Assembly (NCBI RefSeq): GCF_964204645.1 | Contig: NC_134030.1 | Coordinates: forward strand, 10,538,278-10,602,277 | Direction: 5' to 3' | Source of the DNA: Tubulanus polymorphus | Taxonomy: Eukaryota > Nemertea > Palaeonemertea > Tubulaniformes > Tubulanidae | DNA: 64,000 nucleotides | In this document: positions 57,974 to 64,000 of the stretch, piece by piece | Position numbering within the stretch: position 1 is the first letter of the stretch | Layout of the letters: each line of letters starts with the position of its first letter | Made by a program: the position numbers and the translations under genes | The notes under the pieces: generated by a model | Seen by the model: the letters and a program-made list of their open reading frames with translations, nothing else | The model's database searches: none | Told to the model about the DNA's origin: nothing

Positions 57974-58533
57974 GGAGCGTTAATTCGATCGACAGTCGTC
58001 GGCTAATTAATGTTTACTAATCCCATCGTCTGATAGAATACGTCTCGCTGTCCATCGTCTTCAAAAACGTCGGGCAGCAGAAATCACTGGTCTAACTTCG
58101 TTATCGCCGTCTCGTCAAACAAACTTAACAAATCATCAACTCATTTTATAATTAATTTACCCGACATAACACAACTAATTAGCGACATCTTCCGACGAAC
58201 GATGATGTCGTTACGGACGTCTTCAAACCGCTCCGATTTGCATTAATCATATTTATAAAACAGATTAAACGCCAAGTCGGCAATTGCGTCGCAGCTGCGA
58301 GCTACTTTCTTCATCTGCCAGTGCAAACACTCCGCGGCAATTACACCCGGATTACTGGCGTATTTTCCGCGCGCGTAGTAGCGCAATTTGCTAATTTAAT
58401 TTTCAATTTCGGCTCCATTAGCCTTTAGGGATCTACTGGAGCTGTTGTGACGTGCGACAGTCTGATTCTGGCCCCCTGTTTGTCCGCGCGATCGGCGAAT
58501 GCGCGCTGCGAAGATATAAACTCTGAATAGAGC

Positions 58534-58838
<305 letters not shown>

Positions 58839-59525
58839 GATGATGGCGGCGTTAATTTGCTCGCTGATGTGCATTTAGGATAAGCGCCTGATTGGGAATA
58901 ATTCTCGAGCGTCGAACCAGTCAACGGCGATTAATCTGCCTAATGAATTGTTGACGCGATAACATCTAGTCGCAAAACGTTGTTTAGGCAGACGATGATG
59001 ATGATCGCATAGCGTTTATATTTCGACAACGACGACGACGAAAAAGAGAAAAAAGAGAAAAGAAAAAAATCGTGATCGTCGCTCGTCACTCATTGTAAAA
59101 AAAATCACGGATAAAGCGTTCGTCTTAACGTCTTTACGTTAGGTGTGAAATATTGCACCGATAACCACGGCAAACTTTACCGATATTGTATAGTGTATTG
59201 AATTCAAAATTTCTTAACGATGTAGTCGAAGAAAGGTTCGAAACAATAATATGATAATAATCAAATAAAAAATGCTCATTGGCTTTACAACATATTTACA
59301 TCATTATATAGAAGATAAAACAAGAACACGTTTGATTAACACTTTGATGAACAAACGCGTTGAAGATTAGATTTAAAAACATTGATTTGGGGACTACAGA
59401 TTAAATTGGACTAGGTAACCACAGCGTTGGGGCAGAGTAAGCAAGACGGTCCGGCTGAGACTAGATTAACACGGGAGATGACTAGCAGGGGTTGATTGTG
59501 TTATCTTTTCATTTTCTTTTGAAAA

Positions 59526-59666
59526 TTATTCCGAGTCATTTTCGGTAAGATCAGAGATAGAAAATGGCTCGCTTTTCTTCGCGCTGAAGACGGAAAACAT
59601 GACTAAACTGGCGATGATCGCGAAGCCGGCGATACACGATAACAGAACAGCGAAATAATTTTTCAT
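59526..59666 (-). CDS. Possible 46-residue membrane micropeptide or terminal exon
   Basis: On the minus strand, ATG at 59666-59664 opens a frame reading MKNYFAVLLSCIAGFAIIAS, then LVMFSVFSAKKSEPFSISD and an acidic end, TENDSE, with stop at 59528-59526. The layout (short lumenal end, about 24 hydrophobic residues, positive KK just after, acidic polar tail) is that of a single-pass membrane segment with cytosolic tail. Upstream in frame there is a stop and then no AG before the ATG, so it is hard to read as an exon that begins 5' of the ATG. An exon starting at the internal CCAG near 59610 is possible but would cut the hydrophobic segment. No AATAAA was seen nearby. Could be a small ORF gene, an orphan exon of a type I membrane protein, or chance. 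Confidence 0.3.
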   Translation of the reverse strand: MKNYFAVLLSCIAGFAIIASLVMFSVFSAKKSEPFSISDLTENDSE

Positions 59667-62600
59667 TATCGTCGATAATTTCGGTTCGAAAACATTCCCG
59701 CGATGGTCGTATACAAATTAATATCAAGGGGTAAATATTCCCGGGGAGACGACAGCTAATTTCATCCCGCCCGTTCCGACATCATCTCCCGGCTAAATCG
59801 AGCTTTGATGAGCACGACGTCGACGTGCCAGGCATCGAAAAGAACGACTTCGCGAGCTATCGACGTTTCGCGTAATTGAGAAGTTCGTATTTTATTGTTC
59901 CCCGGAGAACGACGCCAGGCGATTAGCGGAAGAACGTGTAGCGATTCGGACGGCGCGTTTTGTAGCATTAAAATCTACACGGGAAACTAATTATCCCCGG
60001 CGACGTAAAGCGGCAAATACGCGCACACATTCGATTGAAGAGAAATTAACGAAACATCGAAGGGAATTAAGCAACATACATCGCATGATGATTGCCGTCA
60101 TTATACGACAAAAATGTTACGAAACATTTTTAACCCTTTAGACGCGACAAGCGCGCTTCACTCGGGTTACTATACGCTTTTCTTTAACTAAAGCATTTGC
60201 AGCCAAAACAACTTACCCAATTTATCAAAGCCGCTTCCAATTTCTCTAACTAATTTTTGTTTATATCGGTGTATATGTATTTGTATGTCTATGTACATCC
60301 ATGTATGCTAATTGTTTGTAGAGTAGATTATTCTTTAATGTTTGCGAGCTCCTGCGCAATATTTTTTACATAAACCGCAAGTTTTCTTAACAGTTTACAG
60401 TTAACAGTTTATAAGACAAACTCAATGTCTACAATTAAGACAATATGGATGAAAAAATAGAACAATATACAAAGTAATCAAGTGGCGAATACAGTGTTTA
60501 CACGGATATTTTAGTAATTTCACTTATAACACATTTCTATTGCTTGAATTCAATAATTTACTAACTTGTTAACTATCAATGAACCGCATTGATTTTCTGT
60601 AATGTCTATATATTTGTTTTTGTGTTAACGCTCATAGCAACTGTATTTGTTGTCGAGCAAAAATATATAACGTATTCTATGCACTCGGGAGTTTGCTCCT
60701 TGAGGGACCATAAAATATTAGTAAAATGTTAGTAATAGAATGAAATTCAAATTATTATACGATATATGCAAATCATCACGTAACCGCCTTATTTATAGTA
60801 GTGTTAGTGTTAACTTATCATTTTGTTATGTCATACAAGTTATATAAAACTTTGACTTAAAAACAATTAACAATATCAATATCGATTTCCGAACTACTAA
60901 TGCGCAATGATATACTGATTCTTCAGCAGGCTTTTAAGGCAAACAAAACACGTTTTTTTTTAGGAAAAATTAGGAGCATTCTTGGGTCACTTTTTGTTTG
61001 AAACAAATCTAAAGACTAAACTTACTACCCCTAACTACATACTGCCGCCGATCAAAATATCGCGTATTTATTATATTTTTTTCTATTTACTTCGTAAATT
61101 TCGCTTGATTGATTGTCATTACTATTATGGCCTTGAGTTTGCCAATAAGATAAAGTTTACTGTATTAAGCACCTAAAAAGAAATACATAAACTGTTTCCC
61201 CTATGGTATCATATGTATTCCTATTGATAACGTGATAATTACGCAAACGTCCTAGTCATCGATCTGTGTGCGTAATTTCTCCTAAGAAATTCTAATCGAG
61301 GGGCTGGCCGAACCTGACGACACCAACGCGGCGTATAACTCATAATTATGTTTATCAGCAATTCATCGCAATCCACTTCGAGTGTCGTATATTCCGCGAT
61401 GATCAATATGTAACACCAGCGTCCGCAATTTAGCCACATCCATCTAGGGCGTTAAGCCGACCGTTAGTGATATATTACCAATTAAGTTAGATTACCTCAC
61501 TTCAGCGCGCGTGGCGGCGGCGGCGGCGTCGGGCCTCGCGAATATATAACGCTCGTCTATTTTATGCTCGACGCGATATTAATAAATACCGCGTGAAAGT
61601 GAGAGGCATTACATCGGCGATCATAGCCGCTGATGAGAAGCTGTATATTCAATTTTACTGATGGTTCGGGCGGTCATTTATTACGATATGTATATAATAT
61701 GATACGTACGATTTATGAGCCCTCCTTTGAAAACGAAGCGCCGCGCGCGAAGAAAAGGTATATTAGTCCATTTATCTCGGGGCCGTAATGACGTCGTCGA
61801 CAAGGCGATGACGCGTCGTTGTTGCTATCGCGGAAAAAGCCGTCGAAAATAACGACAAATTGCACCCGCAAACCAATCACATCATCTCACTCAAACGCGG
61901 ACCTATATAGTTTGCCTAGGATGTTATATTTACAATACAAATATATCGACATATTGCCCGCGATGCTAAGTGAAATTTGTTCAAACTCGTTAATAAAAAT
62001 AGAAGCCATTTGCTCGAAGTATGCGGTCAGTTTTGTGTGTTTACTATAGTCTAACATCGCGGTGACTAACGACTGCTTTCAATGGTGTTTTCTATGGCAA
62101 ACAACACTTTCCGACCAATCCTTTAAAACTACGAGGTATCTGTGCAAAGAATACAGATTTCGAGTTATCTAACTCGGTAGATGGTGATTGTAAACGTGTA
62201 TTTACCTAAAGGTTTATCCATTTCATCTATTTATTTCATTTATTTACAAATTTCACACCACGGAGGTCTCGATTCTGTACACAAAAAACACATAATTTTA
62301 GGATAGAAATTGCCAAGTCAAAAAGATTGGTATATTAAGAGGAGCCGTGTTAAGCGGGTGTAGAATGAATACAACAAGACGAGTGGTACTATATATCGGT
62401 TAACTATTTCATTTATTTGTAACTACCCTGCTTACTCAGTTCTCTCTAAAAAGTGTCAATCTGACTCATTTACCTGATGGAGCTACTGTACATTAGTAGC
62501 GAAAGTTCGCAATTCAAAAAGATCTCAGAATATTGTTTCGAGGACAGCGCATTTAGCGATATAGCGCGTTCACTTAATAATTATTGTTCATTTTTGTTGG

Positions 62601-63668
62601 AAACGTGACAGGAGATATGAAACATTTTCGTCGAAATAAATGCAAACTCGCGTATAAATATTTGCGTTCCCTCGGGTTTTCATTCACGGGCACCTAATCA
62701 GCATTGCAATGTAGCTAAACCCGTTTAATAATCTCTCATCGGCCGAGCATTATTTAATAACAAAGTGCTTAATACGGCGATAAATTGCCTTTAACAAGTC
62801 AAGTATCGACTGGTATCGCCGGCGGCCTTTCATTACGCATGCGCCCGAACCGTTCAGAACAAACAGACGACAGGAGAATTTGGCGCGCAAATTTGCCGAC
62901 GAAACGCGGCATGCCATCGCCTTAATTGGTAATACTAAGGACTCGATACACAAGAAGTTATGATGTGATTAAATTATAATATCAGAGCGATAGAATTCCC
63001 CGCGGGCGACGAGGCTGTTCAGAGTCTTAACAAATGCGCGTCGATGACCGTTTTCCGTCATGATTGATGCTAATCAAAAGAGGCCAATTGAAGCAATTGG
63101 ATTGATCAGCGACAATTGATTGGCTTATTTGATGAGCGGCGAAGCTGGCGGAAAACACTTTAATCAGTGGATTTCATTTGTCGCCACCACAAACCGCTTC
63201 TGGCTCGGCATAATGCATACATTGGACACGTCGTTAGCCGGTATAATATGGAGCTAATATTCGTGTATAGTCGACAGCGCACAAGACGTCACCGTCGAAA
63301 TCCAATTATGGCAGATTAGCCGACAAACGGGCACAGAAAAGGCGGACTGGCGAACGCGTGGATTTCTGATTAAAATACACGCCTGTCTGCATTAATCGTA
63401 TACAGTCGCACGTGACTGTTGTTGTTGAACGGCTGCTGAAATATGTGCGTCGAAAATTCGACTTGTTTTCTTTTCCGGATACTTTAGAGATAGTAGAAAT
63501 CTCATCGATTTCCTATCGAAAACATTTCGTCTTTTTAAGATCAATTTTTAGAATCAAGCTCCGATTTTTACGGATATCATTCCCCTTATATGTATTCTAC
63601 CTTTTTGACGCCGTATAAACCGTTACAACAATGTTTTATATACTCTGATAATTACTACGCGTTATTTT

Positions 63669-63973
63669 AGGGGTTCTGTGAGAGTCGATGTGGACTACGT
63701 CATCAATATTGGCGTTTCAATATTACAATTACAATTTTGATCATTTTTGCGTTTATTTTACAATTAGATATGTTTCATAACTCGTATTTCATATTTGATT
63801 AATTTTGATATTGTTGGTGCGGATGTGCACTACGTCATCGATAAATCGGTGTTAGACTGGTTGCCGGTCAATTCAATTCAATTATCGATATTCAAATTCA
63901 AAGTTTCTTTATTATTCATGTTAGTTATTGTCGACACTCTGAATGTGTCAATAAACTCTCTCAAGTTAGTTTT
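63669..63973 (+). repeat. Dispersed repeat family A, copy 5
   Basis: GGGGTTCTGTGAGAGTCGAT, GACTACGTCATCAATATTGG, GCGTTTATTTTACAATTAG, GTGCACTACGTCATCGAT, GACTGGTTGCCGGTCAATTC and TGTCAATAAACTCTC give the most complete version of the family in the window. Confidence 0.8.
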
Positions 63974-64000
63974 CTAATTCATATTTGAGAATGGCGCCCT

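Overview
The window is eukaryotic, from an invertebrate bilaterian genome. It is AT-rich, its genes are split by GT-AG introns, and its intergenic DNA is full of small inverted-repeat elements. The gene content (a PDE11-type phosphodiesterase, an Mnx/HB9 homeobox gene, an astacin-MAM protein, a CAP protein with a ShKT array) fits a marine, possibly lophotrochozoan, animal. That placement is inference; nothing in the window fixes the phylum.

Layout. From 1 to about 5.37 kb there is intronic or intergenic DNA with repeats. At 5.39-6.32 kb on the minus strand lies the first coding exon of a PDE11-like cyclic-nucleotide phosphodiesterase; its remaining exons should lie to the left. From 6.3 to 18.5 kb no supported gene was found, only repeats and some GC-richer single-copy blocks. 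Between 18.6 and 35.7 kb three plus-strand genes for secreted proteins follow each other. They are a two-exon small helical secreted protein with a TATA box, an 11-exon astacin-MAM protein with a TATA box whose catalytic site is destroyed, and a 13-exon CAP-EGF-like protein with four ShKT modules. At 36.0-37.97 kb is an intronless 315-codon gene of unknown function with about 1 kb of 3' UTR. From 38 to 49.4 kb is non-coding DNA with repeats and candidate regulatory blocks. At 50.07-50.55 kb on the plus strand is exon 1 of an Mnx/HB9 homeobox gene. The rest, to 64 kb, looks like its long first intron; it holds a 1.76 kb foldback element, a 300 bp (TC)n tract and several homeodomain-site-rich blocks. 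No homeobox exon was found inside the window.

How the genes fit together. The central 17 kb is a same-strand run of three genes for extracellular proteins, two with clear TATATAAG promoters. Such promoters are typical of strongly tissue-restricted genes, so a shared gland or epidermal secretory programme is a reasonable hypothesis. It is not shown by sequence alone. The exon models were assembled by hand from splice sites, reading-frame phase and domain continuity.

The strongest unusual items are the pseudo-protease astacin-MAM gene, the orphan secreted helical protein, the phase-1 ShKT exon array, a long foldback transposon with about 565 bp arms, and a short element whose perfect 32 bp terminal inverted repeats each carry a tRNA-type B box.
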